Assembly (NCBI RefSeq): GCF_040115645.1
Contig: NW_027096030.1
Coordinates: 704,001-768,000, forward strand
DNA: 64,000 bases
DNA from: Euwallacea fornicatus
Lineage: Eukaryota > Arthropoda > Insecta > Coleoptera > Curculionidae
Direction: 5' to 3'
Every line of letters begins with the position of its first letter. The stretch's first letter is position 1. Shown one piece after another: positions 39,292 through 52,640 of this stretch. A program made the position numbers and the translations under genes. The notes beneath the pieces were generated by a model that made no database searches, was not told the origin of the DNA, and saw only the letters and a list, made by a program, of their open reading frames with translations.

Positions 39292-40169
39292 TGCTAATAA
39301 AAATTAAGAGAGCATTTTTTCGTTTACTTACCTTGAGCACCCACTCCACGCTCCAGTCACTCTACAGAAGTTCCCCAAGTACGGACCTGTCTCAAGGCGC
39401 TCAACCCGGACCTGTACCGACACGCCCACTCCACAGGGAGAGATGGTAACGTAACTTCCTTGACGTAACGACATACCTTTTGCCATAAGACTCCATGTTA
39501 ATTTTGTCGTAACGACAAACACAGTTTCCGCAATTCACCACCTAATCACCTAATAACACAAATAACGTTCACGATGCGAAAACTCTAAAAACAACCAACA
39601 GTTTTCGCAATGTACCTTTAAAGAATGAAATAACGGAACGACAAAAATAACGTTACACGAGAGAGATGGAGATACGCTTAACGTCAACTTTAACGTAACG
39701 ACAAAATTTTTCCCATAAGACTCCATGTTAATTTTGTCGTAACGACAAATACAGTTTTCGTAATGCACCACTAAATCAATAAATCACTAAAATAACGTTA
39801 ACGGTGCGAAAACTCTATAAAAACAACCAATAGTTTTCGCAGTGCACCTTTCAAGAAATAAATAAAGGAACGACAAAAATAACGTTACAGGAGAGAGATG
39901 GAGATACGTTTAACGTCAACTTTAGCGTAACGACAAAGTTTTTCCCATAAGACTCCATGTTAATTTTGTCGTAACGACAAATACAGTTTTCGCAATACAC
40001 CGCTAAATCAATAAACCACTAAAATAACGTTAACGGCGCGAAAACTCCCCCATTTTCCCCATACGTTAATTTAACGGAACGACAAATATAACGTTAACGG
40101 AGCAAAAATAACGTTAGCGGATGTGCGAAAACGGCACATTTGATCTGTAACCCCCCTAGCTCAACTACT
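39292..40169 (-). repeat. Right terminal inverted repeat (878 bp)
   Basis: Reverse complement of the left TIR plus one extra 232-bp unit. The CCATAAGACTCCATG marker occurs three times (starting 39483, 39713, 39945), against two in the left TIR. The outer ~210 bp match the left TIR at every position I compared. At the inner part one clear difference is GCATCGTGAACG here (reverse strand) against GCACCGTGAACG on the left. Confidence 0.95.
39296..39301 (+). terminator. AATAAA poly(A) signal at the right TIR inner edge
   Basis: AATAAA read on the plus strand, about 250 bp past the stop of the 159-aa gene; mirror image of the one that follows PolB in the left TIR. Confidence 0.45.
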
Positions 40170-40177
40170 AAGATGCA
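40170..40177. repeat. Right target-site duplication AAGATGCA
   Basis: Direct copy of 23834-23841, followed by ATCATGATG of the right-hand satellite subfamily. Confidence 0.85.
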
Positions 40178-43100
40178 ATCATGATGTGTTGTGATGTCTT
40201 AAAGATCTCATCTAGCTGATTAATTTGACACTTTGTTTGACAAATTTGGTCCTCATTTGCCGAAGTTATCGAGGTTCAAAATTTGAAAAGTCACAAAAGT
40301 TGTGTGTTTGAGCACATAATGTACTATTTTTCTTGGAAATTCAACAAGATGCATTCACGATGTGTTGTGACATCTTAAAGATCTCGTCGAGCTGATTAAT
40401 TTGACACTTTGTTTGACAAATTTGGTCCTCATTTGCCGCAGTTATCGAGCTTCAAAATTTGAAAAGTCACAAAAGTTGTGTGTTTGAGCATTTAAAGTAC
40501 TATTTTTCTTGGAAATTCAACAAGATGCATTCACGATGTGTTGTGACATCTTAAACATCTCGTCGAGCTGATTAATTTGACACTTTGTTTGACAAATTTG
40601 ATCCTCATTTGCCGAAGTTATCGAGCTTCAAAATTTGAAAAGTCACAAAAGTTTGTGTCTTTGAGCACATAATGTACTATTTTTCTTGTAAATTCAACAA
40701 GATGCATTCACGATGTGTTGTGACATCTTAAAGATCTCGTCGAGCTGATTAATTTGACACTTTGTTTGACAAATCTGATCCTCATTTGCCGCAGTTATCG
40801 AGCTTCAAAATTTGAAAAGTCACAAAAGTTGTGTGTTTGAGCATTTAAAGTACTATTTTTCTTGGAAATTCAACAAGATGCATTCACGATGTGTTGTGAT
40901 GTCTTAAAGATCTCATCTAGCTGATTAATGTGACACTTTGTTTGACAAATTTGGTCCTCATTTGCCAAAGTTATCGAGCATCAAAATTTGAAAAGTCACA
41001 AAAGTTTGTGTCTTTGAGCACATAATGTACTATTTTTCTTGTAAATTCAACAAGATGCATTCACGATGTGTTGTGACATCTTAAAGATCTCATCGAGCTG
41101 ATTAATTTGACACTTTGTTTGACAAATTTGGTCCTCATTTGCCGAAGGTATCGAGCATCAAAGTTTGAAAAGTCTCAAAAGTTGTGTGTTTAAGCACTTA
41201 AAGTACTATTTTTCTTGGAAATTCAACAAGATGCAATCATGATGTGTTGTGACATCTTAAAGATCTCGTCGAGCTGATTAATTTGACACTTTGTTTGACA
41301 AATCTGATCCTCATTTGCCGCAGTTATCGAGCTTCAAAATTTGAAAAGTCACAAAAGTTGTGTGTTTGAGCATTTAAAGTACTATTTTTCTTGGAAATTC
41401 AACAAGATGCAATCATGATGTGTTATGATGTCTTAAAGATCTCATCTAGCTGATTAATGTGACACTTTGTTTGACAAGTTTGGTCCTCATTTGCCAAAGT
41501 TATCGAGCATCAAAATTTGAAAAGTCACAAAAGTTTGTGTCTTTGAGCACATAATGTACTATTTTTCTTGGAAATTCAACAAGATGCATTCACGATGTGT
41601 TGTGACATCTTAAAGATCTCGTCGAGCTGATTAATTTGACACTTTGTTTGACAAATTAGGTCCTCATTTGCCGAAGTTATCGAGCTTCGAAGTTTGAAAA
41701 GTCACAAAAGTTGTGTGTTTGAGCACATAATGTACTATTTTTCTTGTAAATTCAACAAGATGCATTCACGATGTGTTGTGACATCTTAAAGATCTCGTCG
41801 AGCTGATTAATTTGACACTTTGTTTGACAAATTTGGTACTCATTTGACGAAGTTATCGAGCTTTAAAGTTTGAAAAGTCACAAAAGTTGTGTGTTTGAGC
41901 ACTTAAAGTACTATTTTTCTTGGAAATTCAACAAGATGCATTCACGATGTGTTGTGACATCTTAAAGATCTCGTCGAGCTGATTAATTTGACACTTTGTT
42001 TGACAAATTTGGTCCTCATTTGCCGAAGTTATCGAGCTTCAAAATTTTAAAAGTCACAAAAGTTGTGTGTTTGAGCACATAATGTACTATTTTTCTTGTA
42101 AATTCAACAAGATGCATTCACGATGTGTTGTGACATCTTAAAGATCTCATCGAGCTGATTAATTTGACACTTTGTTTGACAAATTTGGTCCTCATTTGCC
42201 GAAGGTATCGAGCATCAAAGTTTGAAAAGTCTCAAAAGTTGTGTGTTTAAGCACTTAAAGTACTATTTTTCTTGGAAATTCAACAAGATGCAATCATGAT
42301 GTGTTGTGACATCTTAAAGATCGCGTCGAGCTGATTAATTTGACACTTTGTTTGACAAATTAAGTCCTCATTTGCCGAAGTTATCGAGCTTCGAAGTTTG
42401 AAAAGTCACAAAAGTTGTGTGTTTGAGCACATAATGTACTATTTTTCTTGTAAATTCAACAAGATGCAATCATGATGTGTTGTGACATCTTAAAGATCGC
42501 GTCGAGCTGATTAATTTGACACTTTGTTTGACAAATTAGGTCCTCATTTGCCGAAGTTATCGAGCTTCGAAGTTTGAAAAGTCACAAAAGTTGTGTGTTT
42601 GAGCACTTAAAGTACTATTTTTCTTGGAAATTCAACAAGATGCATTCACGATGTGTTGTGACATCTTAAACATCTCGTCGAGCTGATTAATTTGACACTT
42701 TGTTGGACAAATTTGGTCCTCATTTGCCGCAGTTATCGAGCTTCAAACTTTGAAAAGTCACAAAAGTTGTGTGTTTGAGCACATAATGTACTATTTTTCT
42801 TGGAAATTCATCAAGATGCATTCACGATGTGTTGTGACATCTTAAAGATCTCATGGAGCTGATTAATGTGACACTTTGTTTGACAAATTTGGTCCTCATT
42901 TGCCGCAGTTATCGAGCTTCAAACTTTGAAAAGTCACAAAAGTTGTGTGTTTAAGCACTTAAAGTACTATTTTTCTTGGAAATTCAACAAGATGCAATCA
43001 TGATGTGTTGTGACATCTTAAAGATCTCGTCGAGCTGATTAATTTGACACTTTGTTTGACAAATTAAGTCCTCATTTGCCGAAGTTATCGAGCTTCAAAC

Positions 43101-45399
43101 TTTGAAAAGTCACAAAAGTTGTGTGTTTGAGCACATAATATACTATTTTTCTTGTAAATTCAACAAGATGCAATCATGATGTGTTGTGACATCTTAAAGA
43201 TCGCGTCGAGCTGATTAATTTGACACTTTGTTTGACAAATTAGGTCCTCATTTGCCGAAGTTATCGAGCTTCGAAGTTTGAAAAGTCACAAAAGTTGTGT
43301 GTTTGAGCACTTAAAGTACTATTTTTCTTGGAAATTCAACAAGATGCATGCACGATGTGTTGTGACATCTTAAAGATCTCGTCGAGCTGATTAATTTGAC
43401 ACTTTGTTTGACCAATTTGGTCCTCATTTGCCGCAGTTATCGAGCTTCAAAATTTGAAAAGTCACAAAAGTTGTGTGTTTGAGCATTTAAAGTACTATTT
43501 TTCTTGGAAATTCAACAAGATGCATTCACGATGTGTTGTGACATCTTAAACATCTCGTCGAGCTGATTAATTTGACACTTTGTTGGACAAATTTGGTCCT
43601 CATTTGCCGCAGTTATCGAGCTTCAAACTTTGAAAAGTCACAAAAGTTGTGTGTTTGAGCACATAATGTACTATTTTTCTTGGAAATTCATCAAGATGCA
43701 TTCACGATGTGTTGTGACATCTTAAAGATCTCATGGAGCTGATTAATGTGACACTTTGTTTGACAAATTTGGTCCTCATTTGCCGCAGTTATCGAGCTTC
43801 AAACTTTGAAAAGTCACAAAAGTTGTGTGTTTAAGCACTTAAAGTACTATTTTTCTTGGAAATTCAACAAGATGCAATCATGATGTGTTGTGACATCTTA
43901 AAGATCTCGTCGAGCTGATTAATTTGACACTTTGTTGGACAAATTTGGTCCTCATTTGCCGCAGTTATCGAGCTTCAAACTTTGAAAAGTCACAAAAGTT
44001 GTGTGTTTGAGCACATAATGTACTATTTTTCTTGGAAATTCATCAAGATGCATTCACGATGTGTTATGACATCTTAAAGATCTCATGGAGCTGATTAATG
44101 TGACACTTTGTTTGACAAATTTGGTCCTCATTTGCAGAAGTTATCGAGCATCAAACATTGAAAAGTCACAAAAGTTGTGTGTTTAAGCACTTAAAGTACT
44201 ATTTTTCTTGGAAATTCAACAAGATGCAATCATGATGTGTTATGATGTCTTAAAGATCTCATCTAGCTGATTAATGTGACACTTTGTTTGACAAATTTGG
44301 TCCTCATTTGCCAAAGTTATCGAGCATCAAAATTTGAAAAGTCACAAAAGTTTGTGTCTTTGAGCACATAATGTACTATTTTTCTTGGAAATTCAACAAG
44401 ATGCATTCACGATGTGTTGTGACATCTTAAAGATCTCGTCGAGCTGATTAATTTGACACTTTGTTTGACAAATTTGGTCCTCATTTGCCGAAGTTATCGA
44501 GCTTCAAAATTTTAAAAGTCACAAAAGTTGTGTGTTTGAGCACATAATGTACTATTTTTCTTGTAAATTCAACAAGATGCATTCACGATGTGTTGTGACA
44601 TCTTAAAGATCTCATCGAGCTGATTAATTTGACACTTTGTTTGACAAATTTGGTCCTCATTTGCCGAAGGTATCGAGCATCAAAGTTTGAAAAGTCTCAA
44701 AAGTTGTGTGTTTAAGCACTTAAAGTACTATTTTTCTTGGAAATTCAACAAGATGCAATCATGATGTGTTGTGACATCTTAAAGATCGCGTCGAGCTGAT
44801 TAATTTGACACTTTGTTGGACAAATTTGGTCCTCATTTGCCGCAGTTATCGAGCTTCAAACTTTGAAAAGTCACAAAAGTTGTGTGTTTGAGCACATAAT
44901 GTACTATTTTTCTTGGAAATTCATCAAGATGCATTCACGATGTGTTGTGACATCTTAAAGATCTCATGGAGCTGATTAATGTGACACTTTGTTTGACAAA
45001 TTTGGTCCTCATTTGCCGCAGTTATCGAGCTTCAAACTTTGAAAAGTCACAAAAGTTGTGTGTTTAAGCACTTAAAATACTATTTTTCTTGGAAATTCAA
45101 CAAGATGCAATCATGATGTGTTGTGACATCTTAAAAATCTCGTCGAGCTGATTAATTTGACACTTTGTTTGACAAATTAAGTCCTCATTTGCCGAAGTTA
45201 TCGAGCTTCAAACTTTGAAAAGTCACAAAAGTTGTGTGTTTGAGCACATAATATACTATTTTTCTTGTAAATTCAACAAGATGCAATCATGATGTGTTGT
45301 GACATCTTAAAGATCGCGTCGAGCTGATTAATTTGACACTTTGTTTGACAAATTAGGTCCTCATTTGCCGAAGTTATCGAGCTTCGAAGTTTGAAAAGT

Positions 45400-48300
45400 C
45401 ACAAAAGTTGTGTGTTTGAGCACATAATGTACTATTTTTCTTGTAAATTCAACAAGATGCAATCATGATGTGTTGTGACATCTTAAAGATCGCGTCGAGC
45501 TGATTAATTTGACACTTTGTTTGACAAATTAGGTCCTCATTTGCCGAAGTTATCGAGCTTCGAAGTTTGAAAAGTCACAAAAGTTGTGTGTTTGAGCACT
45601 TAAAGTACTATTTTTCTTGGAAATTCAACAAGATGCATTCACGATGTGTTGTGACATCTTAAACATCTCGTCGAGCTGATTAATTTGACACTTTGTTGGA
45701 CAAATTTGGTCCTCATTTGCCGCAGTTATCGAGCTTCAAACTTTGAAAAGTCACAAAAGTTGTGTGTTTGAGCACATAATGTACTATTTTTCTTGGAAAT
45801 TCATCAAGATGCATTCACGATGTGTTGTGACATCTTAAAGATCTCATGGAGCTGATTAATGTGACACTTTGTTTGACAAATTTGGTCCTCATTTGCCGCA
45901 GTTATCGAGCTTCAAACTTTGAAAAGTCACAAAAGTTGTGTGTTTAAGCACTTAAAATACTATTTTTCTTGGAAATTCAACAAGATGCAATCATGATGTG
46001 TTGTGACATCTTAAAAATCTCGTCGAGCTGATTAATTTGACACTTTGTTTGACAAATTAAGTCCTCATTTGCCGAAGTTATCGAGCTTCAAACTTTGAAA
46101 AGTCACAAAAGTTGTGTGTTTGAGCACATAATATACTATTTTTCTTGTAAATTCAACAAGATGCAATCATGATGTGTTGTGACATCTTAAAGATCGCGTC
46201 GAGCTGATTAATTTGACACTTTGTTTGACAAATTAGGTCCTCATTTGCCGAAGTTATCGAGCTTCGAAGTTTGAAAAGTCACAAAAGTTGTGTGTTTGAG
46301 CACTTAAAGTACTATTTTTCTTGGAAATTCAACAAGATGCATTCACGATGTGTTGTGACATCTTAAAGATCTCGTCGAGCTGATTAATTTGACACTTTGT
46401 TTGACAAATTTGGTCCTCATTTGCCGCAGTTATCGAGCTTCAAAATTTGAAAAGTCACAAAAGTTGTGTGTTTGAGCACATAATGTACTATTTTTCTTGG
46501 AAATTCAACAAGATGCATTCACGATGTGTTGTGACATCTTAAAGATCTCGTCGAGCTGATTAATTTGACACTTTGTTTGACAAATTTGGTCCTCATTTGC
46601 CGCAGTTATCGAGCTTCAAAATTTGAAAAGTCACAAAAGTTGTGTGTTTGAGCACATAATGTACTATTTTTCTTGGAAATTCAACAAGATGCATTCACGA
46701 TGTGTTGTGACATCTTAAACATCTCGTCGAGCTGATTAATTTGACACTTTGTTTGACAAATTTGATCCTCATTTGCCGAAGTCATCGAGCTTCAAAATTT
46801 GAAAAGTCACAAAAGTTTGTGTCTTTGAGCACATAATGTACTATTTTTCTTGTAAATTCAACAAGATGCATTCACGATGTGTTGTGACATCTTAAAGATC
46901 TCGTCGTGCTGATTAATTTGACACTTTGTTTGACAAATTTGGTCCTCATTTGCCGAAGGTATCGAGCATCAAAGTTTGAAAAGTCTCAAAAGTTGTGTGT
47001 TTAAGCACTTAAAGTACTATTTTTCTTGGAAATTCAACAAGATGCAATCATGATGTGTTGTGACATCTTAAAGATCTCGTCGTGCTGATTAATTTGACAC
47101 TTTGTTTGACAAATCTGATCCTCATTTGCCGCAGTTATCGAGCTTCAAAATTTGAAAAGTCACAAAAGTTGTGTGTTTGAGCATTTAAAGTACTATTTTT
47201 CTTGGAAATTCAACAAGATGCAATCATGATGTGTTATGATGTCTTAAAGATCTCATCTAGCTGATTAATGTGACACTTTGTTTGACAAATTTGGTCCTCA
47301 TTTGCCAAAGTTATCGAGCATCAAAATTTGAAAAGTCACAAAAGTTTGTGTCTTTGAGCACATAATGTACTATTTTTCTTGGAAATTCAACAAGATGCAA
47401 TCATGATGTGTTGTGACATCTTAAAGATCTCGTCGAGCTGATTAATTTGACACTTTGTTTGACAAATTAGGTCCTCATTTGCCGAAGTTATCGAGCTTCG
47501 AAGTTTGAAAAGTCACAAAAGTTGTGTGTTTGAGCACATAATGTACTATTTTTCTTGTAAATTCAACAAGATGCATTCACGATGTGTTGTGACATCTTAA
47601 AGATCTCGTCGAGCTGATTAATTTGACACTTTGTTTGACAAATTTGGTCCTCATTTGACGAAGTTATCGAGCTTTAAAGTTTGAAAAGTCACAAAAGTTG
47701 TGTGTTTGAGCACTTAAAGTACTATTTTTCTTGGAAATTCAACAAGATGCATTCACGATGTGTTGTGACATCTTAAAGATCTCGTCGAGCTGATTAATTT
47801 GACACTTTGTTTGACAAATTTGGTCCTCATTTGCCGAAGTTATCGAGCTTCAAAATTTTAAAAGTCACAAAAGTTGTGTGTTTGAGCACATAATGTACTA
47901 TTTTTCTTGTAAATTCAACAAGATGCATTCACGATGTGTTGTGACATCTTAAAGATCTCATCGAGCTGATTAATTTGACACTTTGTTTGACAAATTTGGT
48001 CCTCATTTGCCGAAGGTATCGAGCATCAAAGTTTGAAAAGTCTCAAAAGTTGTGTGTTTAAGCACTTAAAGTACTATTTTTCTTGGAAATTCAACAAGAT
48101 GCAATCATGATGTGTTGTGACATCTTAAAGATCGCGTCGAGCTGATTAATTTGACACTTTGTTTGACAAATTAAGTCCTCACTTGCCGAAGTTATCGAGC
48201 TTCGAAGTTTGAAAAGTCACAAAAGTTGTGTGTTTGAGCACTTAAAGTACTATTTTTCTTGGAAATTCAACAAGATGCATGCACGATGTGTTGTGACATC

Positions 48301-51300
48301 TTAATGATCTCGTCGAGCTGATTAATTTGACACTTTGTTTGACCAATTTGGTCCTCATTTGCCGCAGTTATCGAGCTTCAAAATTTGAAAAGTCACAAAA
48401 GTTGTGTGTTTGAGCATTTAAAGTACTATTTTTCTTGGAAATTCATCAAGATGCATTCACGATGTGTTGTGACATCTTAAAGATCTCATCTATCTGATTA
48501 ATGTGACACTTTGTTTGACAAATTTGGTCCTCATTTGCCGAAGTTATCGAGCTTCAAACTTTGAAAAGTCTCAAAAGTTGTGTGTTTAAGCACTTAAAGT
48601 ACTATTTTTCTTGGAAATTCATCAAGATGCATTCACGATGTGTTGTGACATCTTAAAGATCTCATGGAGCTGATTAATGTGACACTTTGTTTGACAAATT
48701 TGGTCCTCATTTGCCGCAGTTATCGAGCTTCAAACTTTGAAAAGTCACAAAAGTTGTGTGTTTAAGCACTTAAAGTACTATTTTTCTTGGAAATTCAACA
48801 AGATGCAATCATGATGTGTTGTGACATCTTAAAGATCTCGTCGAGCTGATTAATTTGACACTTTGTTGGACAAATTTGGTCCTCATTTGCCGCAGTTATC
48901 GAGCTTCAAACTTTGAAAAGTCACAAAAGTTGTGTGTTTGAGCACATAATGTACTATTTTTCTTGGAAATTCAACAAGATGCATTCACGATGTGTTGTGA
49001 CATCTTAAAGATCTCGTCGAGCTGATTAATTTGACACTTTGTTTGACAAATTTGGTCCTCATTTGCCGAAGTTATCGAGCTTCAAAATTTTAAAAGTCAC
49101 AAAAGTTGTGTGTTTGAGCACATAATGTACTATTTTTCTTGTAAATTCAACAAGATGCATTCACGATGTGTTGTGACATCTTAAAGATCTCATCGAGCTG
49201 ATTAATTTGACACTTTGTTTGACAAATTTGGTCCTCATTTGCCGAAGGTATCGAGCATCAAAGTTTGAAAAGTCTCAAAAGTTGTGTGTTTAAGCACTTA
49301 AAGTACTATTTTTCTTGGAAATTCAACAAGATGCAATCATGATGTGTTGTGACATCTTAAAGATCGCGTCGAGCTGATTAATTTGACACTTTGTTTGACA
49401 AATTAAGTCCTCATTTGCCGAAGTTATCGAGCTTCGAAGTTTGAAAAGTCACAAAAGTTGTGTGTTTGAGCACATAATGTACTATTTTTCTTGTAAATTC
49501 AACAAGATGCAATCATGATGTGTTGTGACATCTTAAAGATCGCGTCGAGCTGATTAATTTGACACTTTGTTTGACAAATTAGGTCCTCATTTGCCGAAGT
49601 TATCGAGCTTCGAAGTTTGAAAAGTCACAAAAGTTGTGTGTTTGAGCACTTAAAGTACTATTTTTCTTGGAAATTCAACAAGATGCATTCACGATGTGTT
49701 GTGACATCTTAAACATCTCGTCGAGCTGATTAATTTGACACTTTGTTGGACAAATTTGGTCCTCATTTGCCGCAGTTATCGAGCTTCAAACTTTGAAAAG
49801 TCACAAAAGTTGTGTGTTTGAGCACATAATGTACTATTTTTCTTGGAAATTCATCAAGATGCATTCACGATGTGTTGTGACATCTTAAAGATCTCATGGA
49901 GCTGATTAATGTGACACTTTGTTTGACAAATTTGGTCCTCATTTGCCGCAGTTATCGAGCTTCAAACTTTGAAAAGTCACAAAAGTTGTGTGTTTAAGCA
50001 CTTAAAATACTATTTTTCTTGGAAATTCAACAAGATGCAATCATGATGTGTTGTGACATCTTAAAAATCTCGTCGAGCTGATTAATTTGACACTTTGTTT
50101 GACAAATTAAGTCCTCATTTGCCGAAGTTATCGAGCTTCAAACTTTGAAAAGTCACAAAAGTTGTGTGTTTGAGCACATAATATACTATTTTTCTTGTAA
50201 ATTCAACAAGATGCAATCATGATGTGTTGTGACATCTTAAAGATCGCGTCGAGCTGATTAATTTGACACTTTGTTTGACAAATTAGGTCCTCATTTGCCG
50301 AAGTTATCGAGCTTCGAAGTTTGAAAAGTCACAAAAGTTGTGTGTTTGAGCACTTAAAGTACTATTTTTCTTGGAAATTCAACAAGATGCATTCACGATG
50401 TGTTGTGACATCTTAAAGATCTCGTCGAGCTGATTAATTTGACACTTTGTTTGACAAATTTGGTCCTCATTTGCCGCAGTTATCGAGCTTCAAAATTTGA
50501 AAAGTCACAAAAGTTGTGTGTTTGAGCACATAATGTACTATTTTTCTTGGAAATTCAACAAGATGCATTCACGATGTGTTGTGACATCTTAAAGATCTCG
50601 TCGAGCTGATTAATTTGACACTTTGTTTGACAAATTTGGTCCTCATTTGCCGCAGTTATCGAGCTTCAAAATTTGAAAAGTCACAAAAGTTGTGTGTTTG
50701 AGCACATAATGTACTATTTTTCTTGGAAATTCAACAAGATGCATTCACGATGTGTTGTGACATCTTAAACATCTCGTCGAGCTGATTAATTTGACACTTT
50801 GTTTGACAAATTTGATCCTCATTTGCCGAAGTCATCGAGCTTCAAAATTTGAAAAGTCACAAAAGTTTGTGTCTTTGAGCACATAATGTACTATTTTTCT
50901 TGTAAATTCAACAAGATGCATTCACGATGTGTTGTGACATCTTAAAGATCTCGTCGAGCTGATTAATTTGACACTTTGTTTGACAAATCTGATCCTCATT
51001 TGCCGCAGTTATCGAGCTTCAAAATTTGAAAAGTCACAAAAGTTGTGTGTTTGAGCATTTAAAGTACTATTTTTCTTGGAAATTCAACAAGATGCATTCA
51101 CGATGTGTTGTGACATCTTAAACATCTCGTCGAGCTGATTAATTTGACACTTTGTTTGACAAATTTGATCCTCATTTGCCGAAGTTATCGAGCTTCAAAA
51201 TTTGAAAAGTCACAAAAGTTTGTGTCTTTGAGCACATAATGTACTATTTTTCTTGTAAATTCAACAAGATGCATTCACGATGTGTTGTGACATCTTAAAG

Positions 51301-52640
51301 ATCTCGTCGAGCTGATTAATTTGACACTTTGTTTGACAAATTTGGTCCTCATTTGCCGAAGGTATCGAGCATCAAAGTTTGAAAAGTCTCAAAAGTTGTG
51401 TGTTTAAGCACTTAAAGTACTATTTTTCTTGGAAATTCAACAAGATGCAATCATGATGTGTTGTGACATCTTAAAGATCTCGTCGAGCTGATTAATTTGA
51501 CACTTTGTTTGACAAATCTGATCCTCATTTGCCGCAGTTATCGAGCTTCAAAATTTGAAAAGTCACAAAAGTTGTGTGTTTGAGCATTTAAAGTACTATT
51601 TTTCTTGGAAATTCAACAAGATGCAATCATGATGTGTTATGATGTCTTAAAGATCTCATCTAGCTGATTAATGTGACACTTTGTTTGACAAATTTGGTCC
51701 TCATTTGCCAAAGTTATCGAGCATCAAAATTTGAAAAGTCACAAAAGTTTGTGTCTTTGAGCACATAATGTACTATTTTTCTTGTAAATTCAACAAGATG
51801 CAATCATGATGTGTTGTGACATCTTAAAGATCTCGTCGAGCTGATTAATTTGACACTTTGTTTGACAAATTAGGTCCTCATTTGCCGAAGTTATCGAGCT
51901 TCGAAGTTTGAAAAGTCACAAAAGTTGTGTGTTTGAGCACATAATGTACTATTTTTCTTGTAAATTCAACAAGATGCATTCACGATGTGTTGTGACATCT
52001 TAAAGATCTCGTCGAGCTGATTAATTTGACACTTTGTTTGACAAATTTGGTCCTCATTTGACGAAGTTATCGAGCTTTAAAGTTTGAAAAGTCACAAAAG
52101 TTGTGTGTTTGAGCACTTAAAGTACTATTTTTCTTGGAAATTCAACAAGATGCATTCACGATGTGTTGTGACATCTTAAAGATCTCGTCGAGCTGATTAA
52201 TTTGACACTTTGTTTGACAAATTTGGTCCTCATTTGCCGAAGTTATCGAGCTTCAAAATTTTAAAAGTCACAAAAGTTGTGTGTTTGAGCACATAATGTA
52301 CTATTTTTCTTGTAAATTCAACAAGATGCATTCACGATGTGTTGTGACATCTTAAAGATCTCATCGAGCTGATTAATTTGACACTTTGTTTGACAAATTT
52401 GGTCCTCATTTGCCGAAGGTATCGAGCATCAAAGTTTGAAAAGTCTCAAAAGTTGTGTGTTTAAGCACTTAAAGTACTATTTTTCTTGGAAATTCAACAA
52501 GATGCAATCATGATGTGTTGTGACATCTTAAAGATCGCGTCGAGCTGATTAATTTGACACTTTGTTTGACAAATTAAGTCCTCACTTGCCGAAGTTATCG
52601 AGCTTCGAAGTTTGAAAAGTCACAAAAGTTGTGTGTTTGA
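45400..52640. repeat. Mosaic higher-order duplications, offsets ~4050 and ~4403 bp
   Basis: AAACATCTCG at 45661 and 49711 and the private GTCATCGAGC at 46781 and 50831 are both 4050 bp apart (23 monomers plus 2 bp). CTCATTTGACGAAG near 47651/52054 and CTCACTTGCCG near 48178/52581 are 4403 bp apart (25 monomers plus 3 bp). The change of offset implies two monomers were gained or lost between the copies. Confidence 0.75.

Larger units (their letters stand above)
23842..40169. mobile_element. Complete Polinton/Maverick element (polintovirus-like), 16.3 kb
   Basis: The element is bounded by inverted repeats with AG...CT termini and by a direct repeat of the target. It carries the diagnostic Polinton set: protein-primed PolB, retroviral-type integrase with chromodomain, FtsK/HerA-type packaging ATPase, adenain-like cysteine protease, double-jelly-roll major capsid protein and minor (penton) capsid protein, plus Polinton-associated small proteins. 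Genes form a mainly minus-strand left half and a plus-strand morphogenesis half, diverging near 34.2 kb. No frame-disrupting lesion is visible in any recognised core gene. Near-identical TIR ends and an intact target duplication suggest recent insertion; current activity cannot be judged from sequence. Confidence 0.95.
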
